NCBI GenBank assembly: GCA_039933785.1
Contig: JBDTNL010000057.1
Coordinates: 1 to 25,037 of the forward strand
Direction: 5' to 3'
DNA from: JBDTNL01 sp039933785
GTDB taxonomy: Bacteria > Acidobacteriota > Thermoanaerobaculia > Multivoradales > JAGPDF01
Length of the DNA: 25,037 nt
Shown here: positions 7,167-14,973 of the stretch, piece after piece
Layout of the letters: each line of letters starts with the position of its first letter
Numbering within the stretch: position 1 is the stretch's first letter
Translations under genes and position numbers: made by a program
Notes under the pieces: model-generated
What the model was told of the DNA's origin: nothing
The model's input: the letters and a program-made list of their open reading frames with translations, nothing else
Databases searched by the model: none

Positions 7167-7201
7167 CTCTACATCGCCGAGTGGTAGGTTAGTCACTCCC
7201 C

Positions 7202-9328
7202 GTGCACCGCGTGCCCTTCAGCATCCTTGTGGCCACAACGATCGCGGGTCTGGCCCTGCTCGCCGTGGTGACCATCGCCGGCGCCTCGTATGGCCTGCTC
7301 CAACGCTCGGCGGACGAACAGGCTCTGGAGCGCGCGCGCTCGGCAGCCGATCGCGGCGCCCGCGCCCTCGAGAGCGCGGCCGATGAGCTCAGCTCCGCCG
7401 CCGACCGCCTCGGCGAACACGCCGCCCTCGAACCGTGGACCCCGAGCGGTGAGCGCGCGCCGCTTGCGGCATTTCTCGAGACGGTCCGCGCCACGAGGCT
7501 CGCCGGCAGCGAACAGACCCCAACCGCCTGCGCCGTGACACGCACCACCGCGCCGCATGGCGCCAGAGCGGATGGCGGAGTGCTCGCGTCGGCCGGACCC
7601 GAGCAGCCTTGGCCGGCGATCGCGCTCACCGCGGGAGACCCGATGGGCATCAGCGGCTCGCCGGCTCGACTGCGCGTCGTGCGCGCGGCCGACGGAGATC
7701 CGACCCTCTTTGCCTCCGCCCCAGTACCCGCCGCGCCGAATGACTGGGCCCGCGCCGCGCTCACCCTCGACAGCGCGCTCGCGGCTCGTCTGATGGGAAA
7801 CACCGCCGGTCTCGAAATCCGACTGCTCGCGCGCGGCAGCGAGCCCCCCGAAGGCGAGGCGCGCGCACTGCTCCGCGACCGCGCGTTCGCGGCCGGAACC
7901 CCGGCGAGTGCGCATCTCGGCAGCGACGATCGCTACGTCGCGGTGCGGCCGCTCTCCGGCATCCTCGCCGGGTTCTTCATCGAGGCCGCAGTACCCGCGG
8001 CCGAAGTCCGCCAGGCAATGTCCACCCTCGCCAGCCGATTGACCACTCTCGCGCTGGTGATCGCCAGCCTCGCGTCGCTCGCCGGGATGTTCATCGGCCG
8101 CCGCCTCGCCGAACCGATCAACCGGCTCACCGATTCCGCCACGCGCCTCGGCGCCGGAGACCTCGAGACGCCGATCGCACAGGCCCCGGGCGCCGAGCTC
8201 GCCGTCCTCGCCGAAGGGCTCGAAGACATGCGCCGACGACTGCGCGAGCAAACCGCGGAGCTCGGACGGCGCCAAGCCGAAAGCGCTGCGGTGCTGAGCG
8301 GCATCGCCGAGGGTGTGTTCAGCGTCGATCGCGACCGCCGCATCGGCTACCTCAACCCGCAGGCCGCGGCCTTGCTCGGCATTGCGCCCGAGGCCGCCTT
8401 GGGTGCGTTCTGCGGCGATGTCCTGAAACCGGCCGCGGTGGACGGCGTCCGCCCCTGCGAGAGCCAGTGCCCGATCGTACACGCGCGCTCGCGGGGCAGC
8501 GCCCGCGCGGTCGAGCCGCTGACCCTGGTCGACGGCACGCATCGGAGCGTCGTCATCACCAGTTCGCCTCCCGCCGCCGGGCTGCAATTCCAGGTTCTGC
8601 GCGACGAAACGGACAGCGAGGCGGCGCGCCGCCTGCGCGACGTGGTGTTCGCCAACATCTCGCACGAGTTCAAGACGCCGCTCTCGGCTCAGCTGGCTTC
8701 GATCGAGCTGCTCTCGGATCAACTGGGACGCAGCGGCGACCGGCGTTCGCTCGAGCTCGTGCAGTCGCTCGAGCGCGGCACGCTGCGCCTCACTCAATTG
8801 GTCGACAACCTGCTCGAGAGCGTGCGCATCGAGGCCGGCAGCCTCTCCATCCGGCGTCGAGCGCTGGCGCTCGACGAGGTCATCGAGCAGGCCGTCGAGC
8901 TCACCTCGCCGTTGTTCGAGCAGCGCCAACAGCGCATCGAGCTCGAGCTTCCCTACCCCCTGCCGAACCTGCAGGGCGACGGGCCGCGGCTGGCGCAGGT
9001 GTTCGTCAACTTGCTCGCCAATGCCAACAAATACGCGCCGACCGGCTCGACCATCCGTATCGGCGGTCGAGTAGGCACCGGCAGCGTCGGCCTTTGGGTG
9101 GAGGACGAAGGGCCGGGCCTGCCGGATACGACGGGCCGGTCCCTGTTCGCGCGCTTCGTGCGCTCGGCGGACGAAGACGAACCTGAGCAGAGCGGGATGG
9201 GCCTCGGTCTCTGGATCGCGCAATCCATCGCCGAGCGCCACGGCGGCAAGATCGACACCGAACGGATCGACGGACGTACCCGGATCACCCTCCACTTGCC
9301 GTACGGTGAACTCTGGGGCCGGGCATGA
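7202..9328 (+). CDS. Membrane-bound sensor histidine kinase (HAMP-PAS-HisKA-HATPase)
   Basis: A 708-residue sensor kinase from GTG 7202. Order: membrane segment about 6-29; a large periplasmic sensor about 30-278 with no recognised fold; membrane segment about 280-299; HAMP about 300-352 (RRLAEPINRLTDSATRLGAGD); PAS about 361-475; HisKA with phospho-acceptor His488 in ISHEFKTP; ATPase N-box around Asn603/Asn607, G1 EDEGPGLP (634-641) and G2 GMGLGL (665-670). The PAS domain carries three cysteines, C404, C419 and C423 (C-x14-C-x3-C, ending PCESQCP), which could bind a metal or sense redox; this is inference. It follows cysW by 35 nt; TGGTAGGTT at 7182-7190 may be an extra extended -10. It overlaps the regulator gene by 4 nt. 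Signal unknown; the context suggests control of, or response to, anion uptake. Confidence 0.9.
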   Translation: MHRVPFSILVATTIAGLALLAVVTIAGASYGLLQRSADEQALERARSAADRGARALESAADELSSAADRLGEHAALEPWTPSGERAPLAAFLETVRATRLAGSEQTPTACAVTRTTAPHGARADGGVLASAGPEQPWPAIALTAGDPMGISGSPARLRVVRAADGDPTLFASAPVPAAPNDWARAALTLDSALAARLMGNTAGLEIRLLARGSEPPEGEARALLRDRAFAAGTPASAHLGSDDRYVAVRPLSGILAGFFIEAAVPAAEVRQAMSTLASRLTTLALVIASLASLAGMFIGRRLAEPINRLTDSATRLGAGDLETPIAQAPGAELAVLAEGLEDMRRRLREQTAELGRRQAESAAVLSGIAEGVFSVDRDRRIGYLNPQAAALLGIAPEAALGAFCGDVLKPAAVDGVRPCESQCPIVHARSRGSARAVEPLTLVDGTHRSVVITSSPPAAGLQFQVLRDETDSEAARRLRDVVFANISHEFKTPLSAQLASIELLSDQLGRSGDRRSLELVQSLERGTLRLTQLVDNLLESVRIEAGSLSIRRRALALDEVIEQAVELTSPLFEQRQQRIELELPYPLPNLQGDGPRLAQVFVNLLANANKYAPTGSTIRIGGRVGTGSVGLWVEDEGPGLPDTTGRSLFARFVRSADEDEPEQSGMGLGLWIAQSIAERHGGKIDTERIDGRTRITLHLPYGELWGRA

Positions 9329-10020
9329 AGATCCTGGTCGTCGATGACGATCTCGAGCTCGCGGCCCTGATCGCCTACGCGCTGCGCCAGGCCGGCTACC
9401 TGGTCGTCGAGGCGCACGATGGCGTGGCCGCGCTCGAGGCCTTCGCGCGCGAGGCTCCCGAGCTCGTGGTGCTCGATCTCAACCTGCCGCGGCTCGGTGG
9501 GCTCGAGGTCTTGAAACGTATCCGCGGCCTGAGCGCCGCGCCTGTTCTGATGCTCACCGTGCGCGCCGGCGAGGAAGATCAGGTGCAGGCGCTCGACCTC
9601 GGCGCCGACGACTACATGTCCAAGCCGTTCAGCCCGCGGACCCTCCTGGCGCGCGTGCGGGCGCTCATGCGACGGGCGGCGAGCAGCGCCAAGCCGGCGC
9701 CGCTGGTGGCCGGCGACCTGGCTTTGGACGTCGAGGGGCAGACGGTCTCGGTGGCGGCGGGAGCGCCGGTCCGTCTGACGCCGCTCGAGCTGCGGCTGTT
9801 GCAGATCCTGCTCGCCAACGCCGGTCGACCCTTGCCTGCCGAGCGCTTGCTGCGCCATGTCTGGGGCGCGCGGGGCGGCGAGGATCGCCAGCTCCTGAAA
9901 CAGCTGGTGCACCGGCTGCGTCAGAAAATCGAGGTCAACGCGACGACGCCGCGCTATCTGTTGACCGTCGCCGGCGCGGGCTACCGGTTGCGACCGGACG
10001 CCGAAACCGGCGCCTCCTGA
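9325..10020 (+). CDS. OmpR/PhoB-family response regulator
   Basis: A 231-residue DNA-binding regulator and cognate partner of the preceding kinase (ATGA overlap). The receiver domain, residues 1-115, shows the acidic pocket Asp7-Asp9, phosphorylation site Asp51 in LVVLDLNLP, Thr78 and Lys100 in MSKPF. The C-terminal winged-helix domain, about 130-226, contains LTPLELRLLQILLANAGRPLPAERLLRHVWG and ends with YLLTVAGAGYRL, the usual wing. The recognition region KQLVHRLRQKIE is typical of the family. Probably transcribed together with the transporter genes; its target sites are not known. Confidence 0.93.
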   Translation: MKILVVDDDLELAALIAYALRQAGYLVVEAHDGVAALEAFAREAPELVVLDLNLPRLGGLEVLKRIRGLSAAPVLMLTVRAGEEDQVQALDLGADDYMSKPFSPRTLLARVRALMRRAASSAKPAPLVAGDLALDVEGQTVSVAAGAPVRLTPLELRLLQILLANAGRPLPAERLLRHVWGARGGEDRQLLKQLVHRLRQKIEVNATTPRYLLTVAGAGYRLRPDAETGAS

Positions 10021-10021
10021 A

Positions 10022-11140
10022 TCAATCCGCCGCGGGCGGATGGGTCTTCAAAGTCCCGATCGCCAGGACATTCTGTCGCTCTCGCGAGACTGCCCGGATG
10101 AGAATCACGTCGTCCGGTTCGAAGTTCGACTCACTGTGCTCGAACCGCCAGCGCAGGCACGGATCCAGACTCTCGACGATCCTTCCGTTGCACAGCAACT
10201 CCACCTGCGGGGCGCCGGCGTCCGCCGAACCCGCGACCACCCAACCTGCAAAGAGCAAAGTCCCGTGGCGCGAGCGCGAGAAATGATCGAGCCCGCCGGC
10301 GGGCAATGAGGCTAGGGTCAAGGGACTTCGCGCCCGCCCGGCGGCGCCGGGTCGGGCCACGGCATAGAGGTCCTGATGGGCGCAGAGCCCGCGGGGAAAC
10401 GCCGCCACCGTCGCCGCACCGCCGCTCGCCGCCGCCAGCGCCGCGCGCACGAAGCGCTCGCTGACGTAGGACGTGCCGTACTCCGCGCCGTCGAGCCGAC
10501 GGGTTTCGCTCTCTGGCAGGAAATAGACTCCGTCCTCCCCCACGGCCCCTCCGGCGAGCTCGGTACCATGCACGCTGAACAGCAGGAGGCCTCCCGGAGC
10601 GAGGCAGGCGAGCAAGCGCTCCGCCCAGCGCTCGAAGCTGGCTTTCGGCAGATGGCTGAAGAAGGAGGCGGCGAAGATGAACGAGAACTCGCGTCCGGGA
10701 GCGAAACCGGTGGGATCGCTCGCCGACGCCACCGCACCGACGCCGAAGGTCTCGGACTGGAAGCGCAGGGCGGCAGCGTCGATCTCGGAGGCGAAGACTC
10801 GGTCCGCCGGCAACTCGCGCACGAGATGCCTCGTCATCCGCCCCCATCCGCTGGCGAAGTCCAGGAAAGTGGGCACCGCGGCCAGGCTTCCGAAGTGCCC
10901 GCGCGCGGCCTCGCGAACGACATCGAAAATCTGGAACCCCTGATTTAGATAGAGAACGGATGCGGCGGCGAGCCCGCCTTGCTGCGCCTCGAGGTTGAAG
11001 CCCAGCATTTCGTCGCTGGGATGAATCCAACCACTCAGGCCATCGAGCGAGCCGATCAAGCTCTCGACCGACGATCGAACCGCGCGATCACCGAGCGCGT
11101 CGAATGGCCTCGGCGACCGATCCGCGGGGCCCCCGATCAC
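10022..11140 (-). CDS. SAM-dependent methyltransferase at the end of the arn operon
   Basis: A 372-residue protein from GTG 11140, which overlaps the arnD stop by 4 nt (GTGA), showing translational coupling. Residues about 75-265 form a class I methyltransferase: motif I TFLDFASGWGRM (91-102), acidic motif II region ASEIDAAAL, then FSFIFAASFFSHLP and LACLAPGGLLLFSVHG. A further ~90 residues (about 283-372) look like a small beta-rich domain (FAGWVV...VELLCNGRIVESL), as seen attached to some sugar-modifying enzymes. The N-terminal ~70 residues resemble no family I can name. The substrate is unknown; position suggests a sugar or lipid of the Ara4N pathway, but it could be another envelope glycan. 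The reading frame stays open upstream of 11140 through the arnD gene, but those residues are a shadow frame. Confidence 0.8.
   Translation of the reverse strand: MIGGPADRSPRPFDALGDRAVRSSVESLIGSLDGLSGWIHPSDEMLGFNLEAQQGGLAAASVLYLNQGFQIFDVVREAARGHFGSLAAVPTFLDFASGWGRMTRHLVRELPADRVFASEIDAAALRFQSETFGVGAVASASDPTGFAPGREFSFIFAASFFSHLPKASFERWAERLLACLAPGGLLLFSVHGTELAGGAVGEDGVYFLPESETRRLDGAEYGTSYVSERFVRAALAAASGGAATVAAFPRGLCAHQDLYAVARPGAAGRARSPLTLASLPAGGLDHFSRSRHGTLLFAGWVVAGSADAGAPQVELLCNGRIVESLDPCLRWRFEHSESNFEPDDVILIRAVSRERQNVLAIGTLKTHPPAAD
10025..10041. terminator. Candidate bidirectional hairpin between convergent genes
   Basis: ATCCGCC-GCG-GGCGGAT is a perfect 7-bp stem with a 3-nt loop, placed at the last codons of the methyltransferase gene and directly after the response regulator stop (the two genes are separated by one base). 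No U-run follows on the plus strand and none is clear on the minus strand, so efficiency is doubtful. Confidence 0.3.
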
Positions 11141-12036
11141 GAGGTCGCGATCGCGACGCGGCCCGAGCGCCCCGGAATGGTGCCGAGGCCGACCGCACGC
11201 GGCTGCGCGCGCGGGCGAGCTTCGGCGGCGAGGGCATCGGTGCGCAGGGTTTCGATGCCGAGCTCCCGCTGCCGGCGGAGGAGATCGCGGAACAACTCGC
11301 GGTACGCCATGCCCTCGGTCTCGGCGTGCACCGTCAAGACCTCGACCCCGCCGGGACGGTAGCGCGCCAACAGCCGCTCGACGTAGTTTTGCGCGGTGAC
11401 GCCGTCGCGCCCGAGCTCTTCGTCGAAGGTCGGCAGGGTGGTCGGAATCTCGAGCATCGAGAGCGTCTCGCTCGAGAGCCGCGGAAAGTACGGCGGCTCG
11501 GGTCCGCGGCTCACGGAGACGTAGTCGAATTGCCGCGCGGCGAGAGCGCGGTAGCCGTCCTCGGTGCACAGCCAAGCCGGCGCGGCGAAGGCTGTCGGCC
11601 GACGCCCGAAGATCGATTCGAAGGCATCGATCCCGGCCGCGAGCTGCCCGTCGATCCACTGCCGCGGCCGCCGTTCCAAGCGATCCTGCCAGGCGCGGTG
11701 ATCCCAGGCGTGGAGACCGACCTCGTGCCCCTCACTCTCGACCTGCCGCAGGAGGTCGGCGCAGCGGCGGCCGATCATGGGTGCTGGAAGCAGCGTTCCA
11801 TATAAGGCGGTGCGCCAGCCATACATGCGCGCCGCGTTGGTGCGCATCATCTTGGCCAGAAAGGTCGGGCTAGTGAGCAGACGGACGACCGCGCGCCCCG
11901 AGCGATCGGGGCCCAGGGTGAAGAAGAAGCTCGCCTGGATCCCAAACTCGCGGAGATCCGCGAGCATCGACGGCAACCCGTCCCGGGTGCCACGGAACGT
12001 GTCGACGTCGATCTTCAGAGCAACGCGGAGTGTCAC
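11137..12036 (-). CDS. arnD: 4-deoxy-4-formamido-L-arabinose-phosphoundecaprenol deformylase ArnD
   Basis: Removes the formyl group from undecaprenyl-phosphate-L-Ara4FN at the cytoplasmic face of the membrane, giving undecaprenyl-phosphate-Ara4N. The 299-residue protein (E. coli ArnD is 296) starts at GTG 12036 with MTLRVALKIDVDTFRGTR, aligning residue for residue with the ArnD N-terminus; an ATG at 12087 would add 17 unsupported residues inside the upstream gene. NodB-type metal ligands are visible: Asp10/Asp12 and EGHEVGLHAWDH with His104, His109 and His113. NAARMYGWRT and IGRRCADLL are also ArnD-specific, against general polysaccharide deacetylases. It follows the dehydrogenase gene by 8 nt and overlaps the methyltransferase gene. 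Confidence 0.92.
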   Translation of the reverse strand: MTLRVALKIDVDTFRGTRDGLPSMLADLREFGIQASFFFTLGPDRSGRAVVRLLTSPTFLAKMMRTNAARMYGWRTALYGTLLPAPMIGRRCADLLRQVESEGHEVGLHAWDHRAWQDRLERRPRQWIDGQLAAGIDAFESIFGRRPTAFAAPAWLCTEDGYRALAARQFDYVSVSRGPEPPYFPRLSSETLSMLEIPTTLPTFDEELGRDGVTAQNYVERLLARYRPGGVEVLTVHAETEGMAYRELFRDLLRRQRELGIETLRTDALAAEARPRAQPRAVGLGTIPGRSGRVAIATS

Positions 12037-12044
12037 TTCAACGC

Positions 12045-13025
12045 TCAGGCGCGCGGCGCCTGGGTCTCGAACTCGTGCTTGAACCACTCGATAGTGCGGC
12101 GCACACCCTCGACCAGCGGGGTCTCGGCGTCGACGCCCAGGATGGTGCGCATGCGGGTGACGTCCGGGTAACGCCGCGGAATGTCCTCGTAGAACTGGCC
12201 GTACACCTTCTCCTGGTTGACGAACGCGATCTTCGAGCCGGTCTGAGGATAGGCGCGGATCATCGCCTCGGCGAGCTCGAGGATGGTGGTCTCGCGGTCG
12301 ACGCCGATGTTGAAGATGCCGCCGAGAGCCTCGTCCTTGAGCCCGGCCAGGGCGAGGGCGCGCACGCCGTCGTCCACATAAGTGAAGGCGCGCGTCTGCA
12401 AACCGTCGCCGATCACGGTGAGGTCCTCGCCGCGCAGCAGCTGGCCCATGAAGATCGTCATCACGCGTCCGACGTCCAAGCGGTCGAGGCGCGGGCCATA
12501 GATGTTGAAGAAGCGCACGATCGAGTGCCGCAATCCGATCTTGCCGTAGGCGAAGGCGAAGTGCTCACCGACCGCCTTGGAGGTCGAATAGCACCAGCGG
12601 TCGATCTCGGTCGAGCCGAGCAGGCGATCTCCGTACTCCTTGAACGGCGTGTCCTTGGACTTGCCGTACACCTCGGAGGTCGACGAGAACACCACTCGCT
12701 TGTCATGCCGGTGGCAGAGCTTGAACACGTTCTGGGTGCCGTTCACGTTGACGTTCAGCACTTCGAGCGGATCGCCCACATAGTGCTCGACGCCGACCAC
12801 CGCCGCCAGGTGATAGACCAAGTCGGAGCGAGTGATGAAGTTCTCGAGCAGATCCATCTCGAGAACCGAGCCCTTGACGTAGTGGAACTTCGGATTATCG
12901 AGGTTGTGCCGGATCTTGTAGTCCGGAGAAAGATCGAGGGCGACGACTTCGTGACCCTGCGCCAGAAGCTGGTCCCCGAGATGGGAACCGAGAAAGCCGC
13001 CGCCGCCGGTAATGAGAATTTTCAA
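12045..13025 (-). CDS. arnA: UDP-glucuronate oxidative decarboxylase (ArnA dehydrogenase half, stand-alone)
   Basis: An extended SDR enzyme of 326 residues that fits the C-terminal domain of ArnA: NAD-dependent oxidation and decarboxylation of UDP-GlcA to UDP-Ara4O. Seen: Rossmann TGGGGFLGSHL at the start, STSEVYG holding the Ser-Glu pair of the ArnA active site, YSTSK (Tyr-x3-Lys), RFFNIYGPRLD, and YGQFYEDIPRRYPDV, which aligns with the ArnA stretch bearing its catalytic Arg619. A UDP-xylose synthase is the main alternative, but the gene sits exactly at the arnA position between the formyltransferase and arnD. TTG 13025 is preferred: GAGGAG lies 7 nt upstream and the protein begins MKILITGG; ATG 13052 has no ribosome site and would add codons untypical of this genome. 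Confidence 0.82.
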   Translation of the reverse strand: MKILITGGGGFLGSHLGDQLLAQGHEVVALDLSPDYKIRHNLDNPKFHYVKGSVLEMDLLENFITRSDLVYHLAAVVGVEHYVGDPLEVLNVNVNGTQNVFKLCHRHDKRVVFSSTSEVYGKSKDTPFKEYGDRLLGSTEIDRWCYSTSKAVGEHFAFAYGKIGLRHSIVRFFNIYGPRLDRLDVGRVMTIFMGQLLRGEDLTVIGDGLQTRAFTYVDDGVRALALAGLKDEALGGIFNIGVDRETTILELAEAMIRAYPQTGSKIAFVNQEKVYGQFYEDIPRRYPDVTRMRTILGVDAETPLVEGVRRTIEWFKHEFETQAPRA

Positions 13026-13032
13026 GGGAGTA

Positions 13033-13038
13033 CTCCTC
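13033..13038 (-). promoter_or_regulatory. Ribosome binding site deciding a TTG start
   Basis: GAGGAG on the minus strand, 7 nt before TTG 13025, is one of the strongest Shine-Dalgarno sites in the window and supports the shorter start of the dehydrogenase gene. Confidence 0.6.
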
Positions 13039-13117
13039 TTCGATGTGAGCATGGAGATTCGTGCAACTGCTGGAGTGCAAAGACTACATCATCCGGAATG
13101 TGCACCCGCCCACCGCC

Positions 13118-13990
13118 CTAACCAAGCAGGTCGAGACCCGCGCCGTCGTCGATCCGGAACCAGCGGTCGGCGGCGGCTACCTGCAGCGTACCGTCCTCGC
13201 TGCGCACGGTGCCGGGAGAGGTACCGGGAGGCACGCAATCCGCGGGTTCTCCCGCATGCACGAAGACGCGGCCGGCGGCGGGCGACGAGACGTCGAAGAA
13301 CGCCGGCGGCCAAGGGGGGGCGACGGCGCGGACCAGGCAATCGACTCGATGCGCGTCCCAGTGCCAATCGATGCGCCCGTCCTCGGGCCCGCGGCGGCCG
13401 AACTTGGAGGCCTTGGACCCGTCCTGCGAGATTCGCGGCGCCGTGCCCGCGGCGACCAGAGGCAGCATCTCCGCCAGCAGCGAGGTGCTCTCCGCTTCGG
13501 TCTTGTAGTAGAGCGAAAGCGCGGTCTCGCGGGGCGCGATCTCGATCCGGCGCTGCCCCACGATGTCTCCCGCGTCGGCGCGCGCCACCATGTGGTGCAG
13601 CGTGACTCCGGTCTCACGCTCGCCGTTGACCAGCACCCAGTTGATGGGTGCGCGTCCGCGATACGCCGGCAGCAGCGACGGATGCACGTTGAGAGCTCCC
13701 AAACGCCCGGCCGTGAGCACGCCTTCGGGCAGCAGGTCGCGGTACATGACGCTGAGGACCAGATCGGGCGCCAGATCGCGCGCGTAGTCCGTCGCGCGGA
13801 CTCCGAGGGCGTCCGAATAGATCAGGGGGATGCCCAGGTCTGCCGCGACTTCCGCCGGTGTCCTGTACCAGCGGTTCTCACGCGGGTCATCGTGGTGCGT
13901 CACCATTCCCGCGATCTCGTCGCCTCGTCGATGCAACAGCTCGAGGGCGCGGGCGCCGATCTGGCTGTAGCCGAAGAACAGGACTCTCAT
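13118..13990 (-). CDS. arnA: UDP-Ara4N N-formyltransferase (ArnA formyltransferase half, stand-alone)
   Basis: A 290-residue cytoplasmic enzyme that transfers a formyl group from N10-formyl-tetrahydrofolate to UDP-L-Ara4N. It matches the N-terminal domain of ArnA along its length. Catalytic triad: Asn101 and His103 in ALNVHPSLLP and Asp139 in ARADAGD; also YRGRAPINWVLVNGE (110-124) and the RAVAPPWPPAFF region of the C-terminal subdomain. In E. coli this domain is fused to the dehydrogenase; here it ends in its own TAG, and a 92-nt gap separates it from the dehydrogenase gene, the largest gap in this operon. It overlaps arnC by 4 nt (ATGA). Confidence 0.92.
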   Translation of the reverse strand: MRVLFFGYSQIGARALELLHRRGDEIAGMVTHHDDPRENRWYRTPAEVAADLGIPLIYSDALGVRATDYARDLAPDLVLSVMYRDLLPEGVLTAGRLGALNVHPSLLPAYRGRAPINWVLVNGERETGVTLHHMVARADAGDIVGQRRIEIAPRETALSLYYKTEAESTSLLAEMLPLVAAGTAPRISQDGSKASKFGRRGPEDGRIDWHWDAHRVDCLVRAVAPPWPPAFFDVSSPAAGRVFVHAGEPADCVPPGTSPGTVRSEDGTLQVAAADRWFRIDDGAGLDLLG

Positions 13991-14973
13991 GGGACGGGCC
14001 GCGCCGCGGGCCCGAGGTTGATGGTCTCCTTCACGACACTGCGCGGCCGCCGGCGAACCTCGACGTAGATTCGGCCGACGTACTCGCCGAGCACACCGAG
14101 CGCCAGGAAGTTGCCGCCCAAGAGCAGGAAGAGAATCGCGAACAACGTGAACAGCCCTTCGGCTTCCGGGCCGTACAGCAGCCGGCGAATGCCGAGGAAG
14201 AGGCCGAAGCCCATCGAGGCCGCCGAAATCACCGTGCCGACCAACGTCGCGAGACGCAGCGGCCCCGACGTGAAGCCGGTGATCAGATCGATCTGCAGCT
14301 TGATGAGGCGCCAGAGCGAGTACTTGGACTCCCCCGCCGCGCGGTCAGCGTGCCCCACCGGGACCTCGGCGATGCGCCGCGCGAACTGACAGGCGAGGGC
14401 CGGAATGAAGGGCGTACGCTCCTCGCAGAGCAGCATCGAGTCGACCACCGAGCGCGAGTAGGCGCGTAGCATGCAACCGTAGTCGCGAAACTCGACGCCC
14501 TTGAGAATTCGCCGCATCAACAGGTTCACCTGCCGTGAGGCGATCCGGCGAAACGCTGTGTCCTGACGGTTCTCCCGCCAGCCGCCGACGACGTCGAAGC
14601 CCTCTTCGGCCTTCGCCAGAAGCTTGGGAATGTCCTCGGGCGGATTCTGCAGGTCGGCGTCGAGCGTCACCACCGTCTGCCCGCTCGAAAAATCGAGTCC
14701 GGCGAGGACCGCCGCGTGTTGCCCGTAGTTGCGATTGAACGAGACCACGCGCACGCGGGTGTCGCGCGTTGCGAAGGAGCGCAGCATCTCGAGCGAGCGA
14801 TCGCCGCTCCCGTCGTCGACGAAGATCGTTTCGACGCCCCCCGACACTCCGTCCATCACCGGCGTCAGGCGCCCGACCAGCGCCTCGAGATTGGCTTCTT
14901 CGTTCCAGACCGGAATGACGATCGACAGCCGCAGGCGCGGGCGCTCGGCCGGCGTGGCCGCAACCTCAGGCAT
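13987..14973 (-). CDS. arnC: Undecaprenyl-phosphate 4-deoxy-4-formamido-L-arabinose transferase ArnC
   Basis: A 328-residue GT2 glycosyltransferase that moves L-Ara4FN from UDP to undecaprenyl phosphate at the inner membrane. Seen: SIVIPVWNEEANL (17-29), VDDGSGD (52-58), NRNYGQHAAVLAG (80-92), metal-binding Asp105-x-Asp107 in LDADLQNPPEDIP, and DYGCMLRAY and GESKYSLWRLI, all as in enteric ArnC. Two C-terminal hydrophobic segments lie at about 240-262 and 272-297. The closest alternative is a dolichyl-phosphate-mannose synthase-like enzyme, but the local motifs and position favour ArnC. The start overlaps the arnB end by 8 nt. Confidence 0.93.
   Translation of the reverse strand: MPEVAATPAERPRLRLSIVIPVWNEEANLEALVGRLTPVMDGVSGGVETIFVDDGSGDRSLEMLRSFATRDTRVRVVSFNRNYGQHAAVLAGLDFSSGQTVVTLDADLQNPPEDIPKLLAKAEEGFDVVGGWRENRQDTAFRRIASRQVNLLMRRILKGVEFRDYGCMLRAYSRSVVDSMLLCEERTPFIPALACQFARRIAEVPVGHADRAAGESKYSLWRLIKLQIDLITGFTSGPLRLATLVGTVISAASMGFGLFLGIRRLLYGPEAEGLFTLFAILFLLLGGNFLALGVLGEYVGRIYVEVRRRPRSVVKETINLGPAARPVP

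Noticed and set aside
7193..9295. A 700-residue open frame on the minus strand opposite the sensor kinase.
   Set aside because: High-GC antisense shadow: composition is Arg/Ala/Gly/Glu-rich without any domain, while the plus strand encodes a complete kinase with all motifs.
11141..11659. Upstream extension of the methyltransferase frame to a start at 11659.
   Set aside because: This stretch overlaps arnD in another frame and is low-complexity Arg-rich; the GTG at 11140 in a GTGA junction is the better start.
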